34,377 nt of DNA, taken from contig WFTF01000065.1 of assembly GCA_015485575.1 (NCBI GenBank), positions 1-34,377 of the forward strand. Reading direction: 5' to 3'. Source of the DNA: Patescibacteria group bacterium (lineage in GTDB: Bacteria > Patescibacteriota > Minisyncoccia > Phycocordibacterales > UBA918). Shown piece after piece: positions 10,351 through 19,605 of the stretch. Made by a program: the position numbers and the translations under genes. Below the pieces are notes generated by a model. That model saw only the letters and a program-made list of their open reading frames with translations, ran no database searches and was not told the origin of the DNA. The first letter of the stretch is position 1; each line of letters starts with the position of its first letter.

Positions 10351-11238
10351 ATGACTCAGAAAAAATTAGATTTCGTTGGAGTAGGATTTCCTCGTTGTGG
10401 TACTACCTGGCTTTCTAGGTGCCTCAGGGATCACCCAGAAATTGCTTTTGCTGAGGATAAAAATGGAAATTTCACAAAAGAACCCCATTTTTTTAATCGT
10501 GATTACGAATATCAAAAGGGGTTGCCTTGGTTTTTTGAGACGTACTTTAGTCATGCACAAGAAGGGCAGTTATGTGGTGAGTACACAACCACTTATTTTG
10601 AAAATGTCACTGCTTTGCAGAGAATCAAGGAGCATTTTCCGGATGTTAAAATAATTTTACAAATACGAAATCCTTATGACCGGGCATTTTCTCACTTTTT
10701 ATATAGAAAGAGAAAAGGGGGTAAACCAAAACAGTTCAAAGAACTGTTTAAAAATGATCCCCATAAAGTAGTTGAATGGGGGCATTACGAAAAATATATT
10801 AGACAGATTTTTGCACTGTTCCCGAGGGAAAATATTTTAGTGGTAAATCACGATGACCACAAGAAAGACTCGCAGAAGTACATAGAACAGGTATATTCTT
10901 TTTTAGGTGTGGATGCCATGTTTGTACCTGAGTCACTATATCAAGATATAAACCGGTCAAAAAATTTGCGATATTACTTCCCATGGTTTCAGTGGGTTTT
11001 TGCCCTACGCTATAAAGTTTTAGAGTATCAGCTAGGCAGGATTGCTGTAAAAACAATGAAAATTACAGGTATTGCGAGTATACTTATTTATCTAAGGGGA
11101 AAGAACATTAAGCCAAATGTTGACACCGATACTGAGTTTTTGTCTGACAGAGATCGAGAACGTCTCAAGGTCATATATAAGCCTAGTATTGAAGAGTTGG
11201 AAAAGTTCCTAAAAATTGATTTGACAGACTGGAAGTAA
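10351..11238 (+). CDS. Sulfotransferase (PAPS-dependent type)
   Basis: GVGFPRCGTTWLSRCLRDHPEI (5'-phosphosulfate loop) and IRNPYDRAFSHF (3'-phosphate motif). Confidence 0.9.
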   Translation: MTQKKLDFVGVGFPRCGTTWLSRCLRDHPEIAFAEDKNGNFTKEPHFFNRDYEYQKGLPWFFETYFSHAQEGQLCGEYTTTYFENVTALQRIKEHFPDVKIILQIRNPYDRAFSHFLYRKRKGGKPKQFKELFKNDPHKVVEWGHYEKYIRQIFALFPRENILVVNHDDHKKDSQKYIEQVYSFLGVDAMFVPESLYQDINRSKNLRYYFPWFQWVFALRYKVLEYQLGRIAVKTMKITGIASILIYLRGKNIKPNVDTDTEFLSDRDRERLKVIYKPSIEELEKFLKIDLTDWK

Positions 11239-11253
11239 TTAATAAATGAGCTT

Positions 11254-12126
11254 ATGACAAGGGTAAAAGTAATTGCAGGACACATAATTGCCATCTTTAA
11301 AAAAGAACATTTACCGTTAAAGAAACGAGCTGCTTTATGTTTCGGGTATCTACGAGTGACAGGAAAGAGATTTTTACTTGGTAGAATTCCATTTTTAGAT
11401 GGTATGACCGCCTCATTTTTAGGTTTTAAAATAAACGTAGGTCTGTTTTCTGACTTTTATTGGACTTTTGTTGAAATTTTTATTGAAGAAGATTATTACT
11501 TTGCCACCAATAATCCCCGCCCCCGTATCATAGATTGTGGTGCGAATATTGGTATCGCCACCTTGTATTTTAAGTGGTTATACCCCAAAGCGGAAATTGT
11601 GGCATTTGAAATAGAGCCTGACAACATAAAAATATATGAAAAGAATATAGAAAGTAACAAACTGAAAAATGTTACCTTGCATAAGAAAGCAGTAGGAGGT
11701 CATTCTGGTCCGGTAATACTTTACGGGAACAGGCGAGCAGGTACAATTTCCACAACACTGTTGGATGAACAGGTAAAAAAAGATCAGTCATATGAAGCGC
11801 ATTGTGTGGAGGTAGACATGGTGTTACTATCTAACTATATCCACGAGAGAATTGATTTTCTAAAGATGGATATTGAAGGTGCTGAATCTGATGTTTTTGT
11901 GGATTTAAGTGAAACGGGTACACTAAAATACGTTGAAAATACCACACTTGAATTTCATAGGTTTTCGTCCGGCGAGAATAAACTGTCCACCATCACCAAA
12001 GCATTAGAAGATTACAATTTTGATATTATTTTTCCACATAATTTTAATGCCCTATCAGAAGTTAAGCGATCTTATTATAACTACATGATTCGGGCAGGGA
12101 AGCGCAAGAGGAGTAAGTCTTTGTAA
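11254..12126 (+). CDS. FkbM family methyltransferase
   Basis: IIDCGANIGIATLYFKWLYPKAEIVAFEIEPDNIKIYEKNIESN; IDFLKMDIEGAESDVF. Confidence 0.92.
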   Translation: MTRVKVIAGHIIAIFKKEHLPLKKRAALCFGYLRVTGKRFLLGRIPFLDGMTASFLGFKINVGLFSDFYWTFVEIFIEEDYYFATNNPRPRIIDCGANIGIATLYFKWLYPKAEIVAFEIEPDNIKIYEKNIESNKLKNVTLHKKAVGGHSGPVILYGNRRAGTISTTLLDEQVKKDQSYEAHCVEVDMVLLSNYIHERIDFLKMDIEGAESDVFVDLSETGTLKYVENTTLEFHRFSSGENKLSTITKALEDYNFDIIFPHNFNALSEVKRSYYNYMIRAGKRKRSKSL

Positions 12127-12133
12127 CAAACAT

Positions 12134-13513
12134 ATGAAACACATATTTCTCATAATCTCAAAGGATATTATACGACGAAACATACTCGATACTGCTTTCT
12201 GGGGTACATTTCTTGAAAAATTGCCTCAAGAGGTTAGCATCGTGCTGATTGTCGATCAGGCAAGTGTAGAATCACTCAGAAAGACACATGAAAGCGATAG
12301 AGTAAGAGTTGAAGGATACATCAAGGGAGAACATGTTGGCTTTCAAAAGCTCTTAAACTTTTTGATTCGTACCGGTATTAACTCACATAGTACTCGTACG
12401 TACCGCAACCGCGCGCTTCGTCGAGGTAAAAGTTCATATGCTGGATATGCAGCGAAAGCAATTTTAGCGAACACTCTTGGTAGGTATGCCTGGTATAAGC
12501 ATGTTTTACGATCTTTGTTTACATACACTAAAGCCCCAAAGGCTGTGTATACGTTGTATGAAAAATATACACCGATTGCTGTTTTCGCCCCTTCGTTGAT
12601 AGATAGCGAGTTTGATGCACAGTTTGGGCGGGTAGCAAAACAAAAGAAAGTGCGGTTACTTGGTATGGTGCGTAGTTGGGATAACTTGAATAATCACGGG
12701 GTACTTTCGGTAGTGCCTGATGTATGGTATTTTCAAAATAACTTCTTGCGGGAAATGGCGGAAGAAATACAAGATATTGTTTTATCAAAGATTGAGGTGA
12801 GAAGAGTGGGGTTGCCACACTACGATGAGTATTATGATCCAACTCATATTGTCATTGATCGTGAATCTTTTTTTAACGGTTTAGGTCTTAGTCCGGAGAA
12901 GAAACTGATTTTACTGGGAGGGTCTGATTTTTACTACAGTGAAGATACCCTACCTAAAAAACTTAATGACGCGGTGGAAAAAGGACACATCCAGAAGGAA
13001 GTGCAGATTGTTTTTCGTCCGCATCCAGCACGTTTATTTTCACTTGAAGCATATCAATTAGAAAAGCTGCCTCACGTGATTTTAAATGATGCCTTTAGTG
13101 GAAAAGAGAAGTTTAAAGATACAGATGTATTTATCAATCTGATGTATCATGCGGATATTATTATTAATATCGCATCCACTTTGTCTATTGATGCCGCAGT
13201 GTTTGACACGCCGGCAATTTGTATAAACTTTGATGATGTTGAGAAAAAACTTTCATATTATGAATCGGTACATCGTCTCTATGATCATTTCGACCATTAT
13301 GAACGATTGGTCGCTACGGGTGGTGTGCGGACACCCGATAGTTTAGAACAGCTTATAGAAGATATAAATGCCTATCTTAATAATCCACAGATGGATGCAG
13401 AAGGCAGAAAGAAGATGATAGAAACATTTGTTGAACCGTTTGATGGTCGAGCAAGTGAACGTTTGGCGAACGCGATTGTCAATGATATACGACGTATAGT
13501 GCATGTACAATAA
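12134..13513 (+). CDS. Putative GT-B transferase (CDP-glycerol glycerophosphotransferase / surface carbohydrate biosynthesis-like fold)
   Basis: C-terminal IVFRPHPARL...ADIIINIASTLSIDAAVFDTPAICINFDD resembles GT-B donor-site regions; N-terminal half not recognised. Confidence 0.6.
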   Translation: MKHIFLIISKDIIRRNILDTAFWGTFLEKLPQEVSIVLIVDQASVESLRKTHESDRVRVEGYIKGEHVGFQKLLNFLIRTGINSHSTRTYRNRALRRGKSSYAGYAAKAILANTLGRYAWYKHVLRSLFTYTKAPKAVYTLYEKYTPIAVFAPSLIDSEFDAQFGRVAKQKKVRLLGMVRSWDNLNNHGVLSVVPDVWYFQNNFLREMAEEIQDIVLSKIEVRRVGLPHYDEYYDPTHIVIDRESFFNGLGLSPEKKLILLGGSDFYYSEDTLPKKLNDAVEKGHIQKEVQIVFRPHPARLFSLEAYQLEKLPHVILNDAFSGKEKFKDTDVFINLMYHADIIINIASTLSIDAAVFDTPAICINFDDVEKKLSYYESVHRLYDHFDHYERLVATGGVRTPDSLEQLIEDINAYLNNPQMDAEGRKKMIETFVEPFDGRASERLANAIVNDIRRIVHVQ

Positions 13514-13555
13514 AACCTTTTTGTACATGTGGTAGTTATATCAGGAAAAGAAATT

Positions 13556-14662
13556 ATGACTAAAGAGATGTCTCAAGAAGAAGCGAGAGAACTGTTTACT
13601 GATTTATTCGTCTTAGAACTCGCAAACAATCATTGGGGTAGTGTTGAACGAGGCAAACAAATTATTCGTGAGCACGGCGCTATTGTGAAGAAGCATGGTG
13701 TTAAAGCTGCTATCAAATTGCAATTCCGTGATACAGAAGGATTTGTGAAAAAGGAGTTTGAGGTGGATACGGTTGCCAGAGAGGGAGAAGTGGTGGAACC
13801 ACCAGGATCACCTTCACGCTACGTGAAAAAAACTATTGCAACGAGGTTGCAAAAAGAAGACTTTCGGGTTTTATTTGATGAAATACGAGCACATGGCATG
13901 CTGACCATGGCAACACCCTTTGACGAGAAAACAGTACAGTGGTGTGATGATTTCGATTTGGACTTAGTCAAAATATCAAGCCATGACGCAAGTACGCACA
14001 TTTTGGTTGATCATATTTTAGACTTGAAACGCCCCACAATAGTGTCAAACGGAGGCACGTGTATTGAAGATATAGACACATTGGTGCATCGTTTCAAACA
14101 GGTGAGCGTACCTCTGGCGATTAATCATTGTGTTTCTTTGTACCCCAGTGAGGACCATCATCTGGAACTCAATCAAATAGACTTTTTACGTAAACGATAT
14201 CCAGACCATGTCTTGGGTTTTTCAACACACGAGTACCGAGATTGGTATGCTTCAATGATGATGTCTTATGCAAAAGGGGCCCGAACGTGGGAGCGACATA
14301 TAGATATTGAAGATATGGAGGGAACTCCTGTTTCTAAGTATTGTTCATTACCACATCAAATTGACGAATGGTTTTCTGCATATAAAAAGGCAAAAATTAT
14401 GTGCGGACAGGAGGCATTGCACCCCCGCAAAATTCCCGATGAAGAAAAAAAATACGTACAAAGTGTAGCTCGAGGGATATATGCATTGCGGGACTTAAGA
14501 CCAGGCGATATACTTACTAAAAAAGGCTTGGGCGTTGACTATGAATTAGCAATTCCATTGCAAGAAGGTCAATATTCTGCACATGACCTCAATGAGCCCA
14601 TTACTGTTCAAAATAAGGTACAAAAGGGAAATCCTGTGTTAATAAAAAATAATTATGCTTAG
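13556..14662 (+). CDS. N-acetylneuraminate synthase family protein (NeuB-like, PEP-condensing) with SAF-like C-terminal domain
   Basis: LELANNHWGSVERGKQII...KAAIKLQF; DLVKISSHDA; LAINHCVSLYPS; GFSTHEY; GARTWERHIDIED; ATG at 13556. Confidence 0.88.
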   Translation: MTKEMSQEEARELFTDLFVLELANNHWGSVERGKQIIREHGAIVKKHGVKAAIKLQFRDTEGFVKKEFEVDTVAREGEVVEPPGSPSRYVKKTIATRLQKEDFRVLFDEIRAHGMLTMATPFDEKTVQWCDDFDLDLVKISSHDASTHILVDHILDLKRPTIVSNGGTCIEDIDTLVHRFKQVSVPLAINHCVSLYPSEDHHLELNQIDFLRKRYPDHVLGFSTHEYRDWYASMMMSYAKGARTWERHIDIEDMEGTPVSKYCSLPHQIDEWFSAYKKAKIMCGQEALHPRKIPDEEKKYVQSVARGIYALRDLRPGDILTKKGLGVDYELAIPLQEGQYSAHDLNEPITVQNKVQKGNPVLIKNNYA

Positions 14663-15533
14663 AGACCAGAATATAATACTAAGGACACATTGGGGATTAT
14701 TGATATTTTTTTCCTCGGTGTTAACTGTTGGAGTAATTCAAATACTCAGGAGTATATTAGTGCAATTTGCAGTACCAAATATTATTGTCCTCCTTTTACT
14801 TGTAGTGGGACTAGTGTTGCTGGTATTAGGATTCTTTTTAACGAAACGTGCCCATTATGAAGTGTATCCAACACATGTGCAGGTATTTGGAGCGGTTATA
14901 AATGGTGTCCTTCTGGCGACTGCTTTAGTGATGTTGTTACTGTCAATACTCATTGCGCCTGGGACATCTTTGATGCTTATCGCACTTGCGAGTGCAATTG
15001 AATTTTTGGCAATTCGTCTATCCCAATCAAGACAACTGACTATCGCTCGTGTTTTTGCGCTGTTATTACTTATTGGTTCGATTTACATGACAGCGGTTAC
15101 CTCTCTATCGTTAGCAAAGCTCGTATATATTTTTATAGGCGCACTGGTTTTAAAAGAAGTATTTGGTCGTTATACTAAAACATATTTGCTTTCGTCCTGG
15201 GTGAATAGTATTTGGCACGGAGTAGTTTTTGTCGTGCTAGGTCTCGTTGGCGGATTGATCTGGCCAGTGAACGTAGCCCTGTCCGGGGTGTTGACCTTGC
15301 CGATTTGGGTTGGCTTTGTTGCGTTGAGTATAGGTGTGACGGTTGTGCTTCTACAATTTTTGAAGAGAAAAATCATAATTGCAGTTGGATATTTACAACA
15401 TAAAGTACAGTTATGGACATTATTGCTCGCCCTCGGTGCATATTGGTTTGCCGGTATAGAGGTAGTTCCAATTTTTTTATTGCTCATAGTATTGTATTCT
15501 GTATCAGAAAAAACATTATTCCCTAAAACATAA
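14655..15533 (+). CDS. Polytopic membrane protein of unknown function (about 9-10 predicted TM segments by eye)
   Basis: Almost entirely hydrophobic 292-aa ORF; overlaps neuB-like stop by 8 nt. Confidence 0.75.
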   Translation: MLRDQNIILRTHWGLLIFFSSVLTVGVIQILRSILVQFAVPNIIVLLLLVVGLVLLVLGFFLTKRAHYEVYPTHVQVFGAVINGVLLATALVMLLLSILIAPGTSLMLIALASAIEFLAIRLSQSRQLTIARVFALLLLIGSIYMTAVTSLSLAKLVYIFIGALVLKEVFGRYTKTYLLSSWVNSIWHGVVFVVLGLVGGLIWPVNVALSGVLTLPIWVGFVALSIGVTVVLLQFLKRKIIIAVGYLQHKVQLWTLLLALGAYWFAGIEVVPIFLLLIVLYSVSEKTLFPKT

Positions 15534-15543
15534 TCGGTATCAT

Positions 15544-16275
15544 ATGAAAGAAGAGAAGTATACATGTATTATTGCTGCACGCTATAAGTCTTCTCGATTT
15601 GAGGGGAAACCATTACATCCCATTCATGGAAAACCCATGATTCTTTGGGTTGCTGAACATGCAAATAGAGCAAATCGTGTCAAGGAAGCTATTGTTGCCA
15701 CAGATGATGAACGTATATATACCACAGTTGCTGATGCGGGATTTAAGGCCATGTATACCAGTGAAGATTGTCCGAACGGATCGGCACGAGTTGCAGAAGC
15801 TGTAAACAATTTGGATGATGAATGGGTATTTGAAATGCAGGGAGATCAACCGATGGTGACACCGGACATTATTGACGACTTCATTGAACGATCGGTTGCA
15901 GCAATTAAAAAAACTAACGATATACGGGTCATTATTCCATTCTCAGAAGCAACTCCAGAACATACTGCGTCACCCGATGTGGTAAAAGTCGTGGTAACAA
16001 AATCAAATCGCTTAGCATTTCAAACTCGTTTGCCGATTGAAACAGGGTATAGAACTCTTGGATTATATTTCTGGCATCGTGACGCATTGAACACCTTTGT
16101 AAGTAGTGACCGTTCCCCTGTAGAAATAGCAGAAGATAGCCATCCGATTCGCCTCTATATGAATGATATATATGTACATGGAATTAAGATTCAAGATACA
16201 TCATGGGTTGAAGTAGACCGCCCTCATCAAATTCAAGAGGTGGAGGAAGCAATGGAAAAACGTGGAATTGTGTAA
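15544..16275 (+). CDS. Acylneuraminate/CMP-Kdo-type cytidylyltransferase (KdsB-like)
   Basis: CIIAARYKSSRFEGKPLHPIHGKPMILWV; IVATDDERI; NGSARVAEAV; EMQGDQPMV; TLGLYFWHRDAL match the KdsB layout. Confidence 0.9.
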   Translation: MKEEKYTCIIAARYKSSRFEGKPLHPIHGKPMILWVAEHANRANRVKEAIVATDDERIYTTVADAGFKAMYTSEDCPNGSARVAEAVNNLDDEWVFEMQGDQPMVTPDIIDDFIERSVAAIKKTNDIRVIIPFSEATPEHTASPDVVKVVVTKSNRLAFQTRLPIETGYRTLGLYFWHRDALNTFVSSDRSPVEIAEDSHPIRLYMNDIYVHGIKIQDTSWVEVDRPHQIQEVEEAMEKRGIV

Positions 16276-16383
16276 ATTATACAAGTCAGTAGGAATGAGA
16301 AACAGTTAACCTTCCGATTGCTATCAGGTAAATTTCTAAATGGAGGTAGACTGTTAATATATTCCTATCTAAGGAGGTTGCAC

Positions 16384-17310
16384 ATGCATAAAGATAAAAA
16401 ATATCCTTGGCAAATGTTTGCCGCAGGGGAAGGTGCGTTGAAGACAGTACATTTCTTCTTGTATAAATGGGGGATGATTGGGGTTACCAATGCTGCACCA
16501 CTCGCGTTCTTGTGGACAACTGTGGTTGGTACGATTCAAACCATAGTTGGCATTGTTCGATCGCAGTCATCTGGTAAAACACTGATCATATCTACAAGAC
16601 ATGTTGCGGGGGCAAGTTTGTTTGGGACAGTGGCGACATACATGACAGTATTGCCTGCATGGCTTTCAAGTTATGATGAAATTGGTCCATCGATTTTTCC
16701 GTTTATGACTGCTGTGGGTATCCTTCCGGGGTTGCTCTTTGATTTTCAGGAAGGACAGAGGCGCAATCCGTTTCGTGCAGTACTTGGTATTGGGGTGTTT
16801 TTGGTAGGTGTTGGAGCGTACTTTGACTTCAATTTTTCCTCCTCATTTGTCTCTTGGCAAATGGTGTTAGCGTTTACGTTTGCAGTGGCTGCAGCGATCA
16901 ATGAGCAGATTGCACGACGTACTGGATTAGGAGCAGTTGATCCATTTATAATGCAGTTTTGGGTTGGTATGTCTACGGTCATCACCTGTCTGCTATTCAT
17001 CGGTGGATTATTTGGTCTTGGACTTATGTCACTGCACACTATTTTTTCAATCACTGTATTCTACTGGGGACTCTTTGTCCTTTTTGGTGTCTTGATCGTC
17101 CCCTCCATCTTTTGCAAGGTCACCGCGTATGAAGAAGGGAGGGGAGAGGGCAGTATTGTGTCCAAGAAGGTGGTAATGTTAGGTGTCCTTCTCACCCTTT
17201 CACTATTGGTGGAATGGTTATTCTTCGGGATTGATAGAAACCTTTGGACGACATTGTTGTTCTTGGGTTCTACAGTCCTGAGTTACAAATTGCTTGATGT
17301 GACAAAATAA
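16384..17310 (+). CDS. Polytopic membrane protein, possibly DMT/EamA-like, function unknown
   Basis: About 9-10 hydrophobic segments; ATG at 16384 preceded by strong SD (aaggagg); ORF-track start at 16318 is probably too long. Confidence 0.75.
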   Translation: MHKDKKYPWQMFAAGEGALKTVHFFLYKWGMIGVTNAAPLAFLWTTVVGTIQTIVGIVRSQSSGKTLIISTRHVAGASLFGTVATYMTVLPAWLSSYDEIGPSIFPFMTAVGILPGLLFDFQEGQRRNPFRAVLGIGVFLVGVGAYFDFNFSSSFVSWQMVLAFTFAVAAAINEQIARRTGLGAVDPFIMQFWVGMSTVITCLLFIGGLFGLGLMSLHTIFSITVFYWGLFVLFGVLIVPSIFCKVTAYEEGRGEGSIVSKKVVMLGVLLTLSLLVEWLFFGIDRNLWTTLLFLGSTVLSYKLLDVTK

Positions 17311-17316
17311 CATCAT

Positions 17317-17346
17317 CCCCGCAGGCATGTGTCTGCGGGGGTTTTA
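17317..17346 (+). terminator. Rho-independent terminator ending the main glycan gene run
   Basis: CCCCGCAG-gcatgtgt-CTGCGGGG followed by gttttaa, 6 nt after the 17310 stop. Confidence 0.85.
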
Positions 17347-17372
17347 AGTCACCTTACGTACCTAAAATTTTG

Positions 17373-17378
17373 TATAAT
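17373..17378 (+). promoter_or_regulatory. Candidate -10 element (tgTATAAT) upstream of the HAD gene
   Basis: ttttgTATAATataat just after the terminator; no convincing -35, so possibly extended -10. Confidence 0.4.
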
Positions 17379-17425
17379 ATAATAGTTACTGGTATGAAAT
17401 GAGGTGCATCCTCTGTAAGAGGTGA

Positions 17426-18139
17426 GTGGGGGAAAAGTATAAATATGATGATATGATTGCAGATTTTAATCCAGACACCATAAAGGCAGTCGTATTTGAT
17501 GTTGATGATACGATTACACGAGGTACCATCGCCATAAAAGCAGAGGCATGGGATGTGCTTTTTCCTAATAAGCAGGAATTGGTTCGCGAAGCAAGAGAGT
17601 TGTATGAGTATACGGGAAAAGGTGATCGATATAACATTATCGCGCATATTATTGGAGCACCTCAGGATAATTGTTTTGACAACGAAGCAGTACAACAATG
17701 GGCGCAGCGCTTTGAAGCAACAGTGCAGAAAAACGTGCGAGATAATGGCATACACCAAGACGACCTTCATGCGCTTGAGTATGTACATCAAATATTTCCG
17801 GAAGCAATGTATGTGCTTTCCGTTACCCCTCAAAAATCTGTAGAGGAAAATATACAGTTTTTTGCAACACAGTACCCTAGTATGCAAAATATGTTTGTAC
17901 GTATTATAGGGACTCCTTTGGTGGAGGGTAAGGCAGGTGCACTACGTGATATTGCAAAAGAAAATAACTGTAATCCCGGTACGTTGGTGGTGATTGGGGA
18001 TGGAAATAGTGACTACCAAGGGGCATATGATGCGGGTACTCAGTTTATTGGTGTTAATCCAAATGATCGGGCAGACAAGTGGCCTCAGGAGAATTTTCCT
18101 AAAGTGCCGAATATTTCACATATACTCGAGCTACTATAA
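17426..18139 (+). CDS. HAD-superfamily phosphatase
   Basis: AVVFDVDDTITRG (DxDxT motif), VLSVTPQKS, VVIGDGNSDYQGAYDAG; start uncertain (GTG 17426 or ATG 17453). Confidence 0.85.
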   Translation: MGEKYKYDDMIADFNPDTIKAVVFDVDDTITRGTIAIKAEAWDVLFPNKQELVREARELYEYTGKGDRYNIIAHIIGAPQDNCFDNEAVQQWAQRFEATVQKNVRDNGIHQDDLHALEYVHQIFPEAMYVLSVTPQKSVEENIQFFATQYPSMQNMFVRIIGTPLVEGKAGALRDIAKENNCNPGTLVVIGDGNSDYQGAYDAGTQFIGVNPNDRADKWPQENFPKVPNISHILELL

Positions 18140-18616
18140 TGTGTGGCTGATTGTAAGTTGCCATAGAACTGGTATCTCGGATCGATTTATATGTAAATTA
18201 TACAAAACAGGAGAAGATAAAAGTAAAGTTGTGGCACTGCTTATAGAAAACTCAAATGACATGATTGGCACAAGGTAGAAAGAGAATGCAGGGTTACAAA
18301 GGAAACTGTCACAAATGATCGGGACTCTTCAGAACATGTATGTCATACCCTTTTCTTTTTATTAAATGTACGTAGAAGTAGTGACAAAGTAAAATATGAA
18401 TGTGAGTTGAATTACTTTATGTCGTTGGATGTGAAATAATGATACTTACTCTTGTGGTACTTTTCCCGATTGATGATTGGTTTTCTGTAACGTTTTCGTG
18501 GCATGTTTAATCTGATTTGCTTCCCCAGAGTAGATACAATGTATATCACTTCCTCTAGAGTATGTTGTCCAGTATAATTGTTTATAGTACGAGTTTTGTA
18601 CTATAAAGGAAAGACA

Positions 18617-19564
18617 ATGGCTTATGTTATACATGATCACCCTCTTCTGTTCATGTTGAACTGTGCCCCCCAACTTTCTTTTGAAAGGTCTTGCATTATT
18701 TGTAACTTTTTGCATATGCGTGGAGCAATACGAAAAAAGAAAAAAATAGCTTATGCTATACAGAAATATGCACCTTACTGGTTTGTGCAATGGATTGTGT
18801 ATTTGAAGGGTACGGGCACACTTACAACACCACATATGACAGAGGTAAAAAATAGACATTCATTGCAGTGCACTATTGCAAGGAACTCTTACGGGACTTT
18901 TTGTACACCAGATTCTTGCAAATATGACGAGCCGGTACAGTCAGTCTATAGAGGTGAACAATATGAAGCAGATACTATTGAGTACATAAGACGATTAGAG
19001 CTTCCTGGTGATATCGTTCATGCTGGGGCATATTTTGGAGATACTTTACCAGCTCTAGCGACATGTATTGAAGCAGGGGCACATATTTGGGCGTTTGAAC
19101 CCAATATAGAAAGTTACAGGTGTGCAAAGATTACATTATTACTAAATGATCTCAACATGGTCACATTGCAAAATATAGGTCTGGGAAATAAAAATGAAAC
19201 TGCATTTTTACAAACTTACTCCAGTACAGATAGCAAGATTGTAACTTTGGGGGGAGCTTCGTGCATCTTAGATGCTCCAACAGACAATACACAAGAAGTA
19301 CAAATTAAGAAACTCGATGATATACTACCTATGGATAGATGTATTTCACTGCTACATTTAGACGTTGAAGGTTTTGAGTCAGATGTGCTCGCAGGAGCAA
19401 GAGAAGTTATTAAAAAGTGGAAACCTATAATTATTGTTGAGGTAAACAATGATGAAATATACAGCACAATGGAGAAAATAGGGTATGTTTTTGAGGTTGG
19501 TCTGGAGCCTCGAAAATGGAGAGATGGTTATAGGAATGCAGTGTTCAAGAAAAAGAAAAAATAA
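18617..19564 (+). CDS. FkbM family methyltransferase
   Basis: GDIVHAGAYFGDTLPALATCIEAGAHIWAFEPNIESYRCAKITLLLND; ISLLHLDVEGFESDVL; start uncertain (18617 with aaggaaag SD, or 18716). Confidence 0.85.
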   Translation: MAYVIHDHPLLFMLNCAPQLSFERSCIICNFLHMRGAIRKKKKIAYAIQKYAPYWFVQWIVYLKGTGTLTTPHMTEVKNRHSLQCTIARNSYGTFCTPDSCKYDEPVQSVYRGEQYEADTIEYIRRLELPGDIVHAGAYFGDTLPALATCIEAGAHIWAFEPNIESYRCAKITLLLNDLNMVTLQNIGLGNKNETAFLQTYSSTDSKIVTLGGASCILDAPTDNTQEVQIKKLDDILPMDRCISLLHLDVEGFESDVLAGAREVIKKWKPIIIVEVNNDEIYSTMEKIGYVFEVGLEPRKWRDGYRNAVFKKKKK

Positions 19565-19587
19565 TCCCCGATCTATAAAACGGGGAT
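19564..19587 (-). terminator. Terminator for the minus-strand gene 20568..19606
   Basis: On the minus strand: ATCCCCG-ttttatag-at-CGGGGAT followed by TATTTTTTC; lies between convergent genes. Confidence 0.75.
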
Positions 19588-19605
19588 GGTAGTTGAGTGC
19601 TACTG

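Noticed and set aside
18446-18859. 137-aa minus-strand ORF antisense to the FkbM gene start
   Set aside because: Cys/His/Tyr-rich composition typical of spurious antisense reading; the other frame (18600-18412) looks more protein-like
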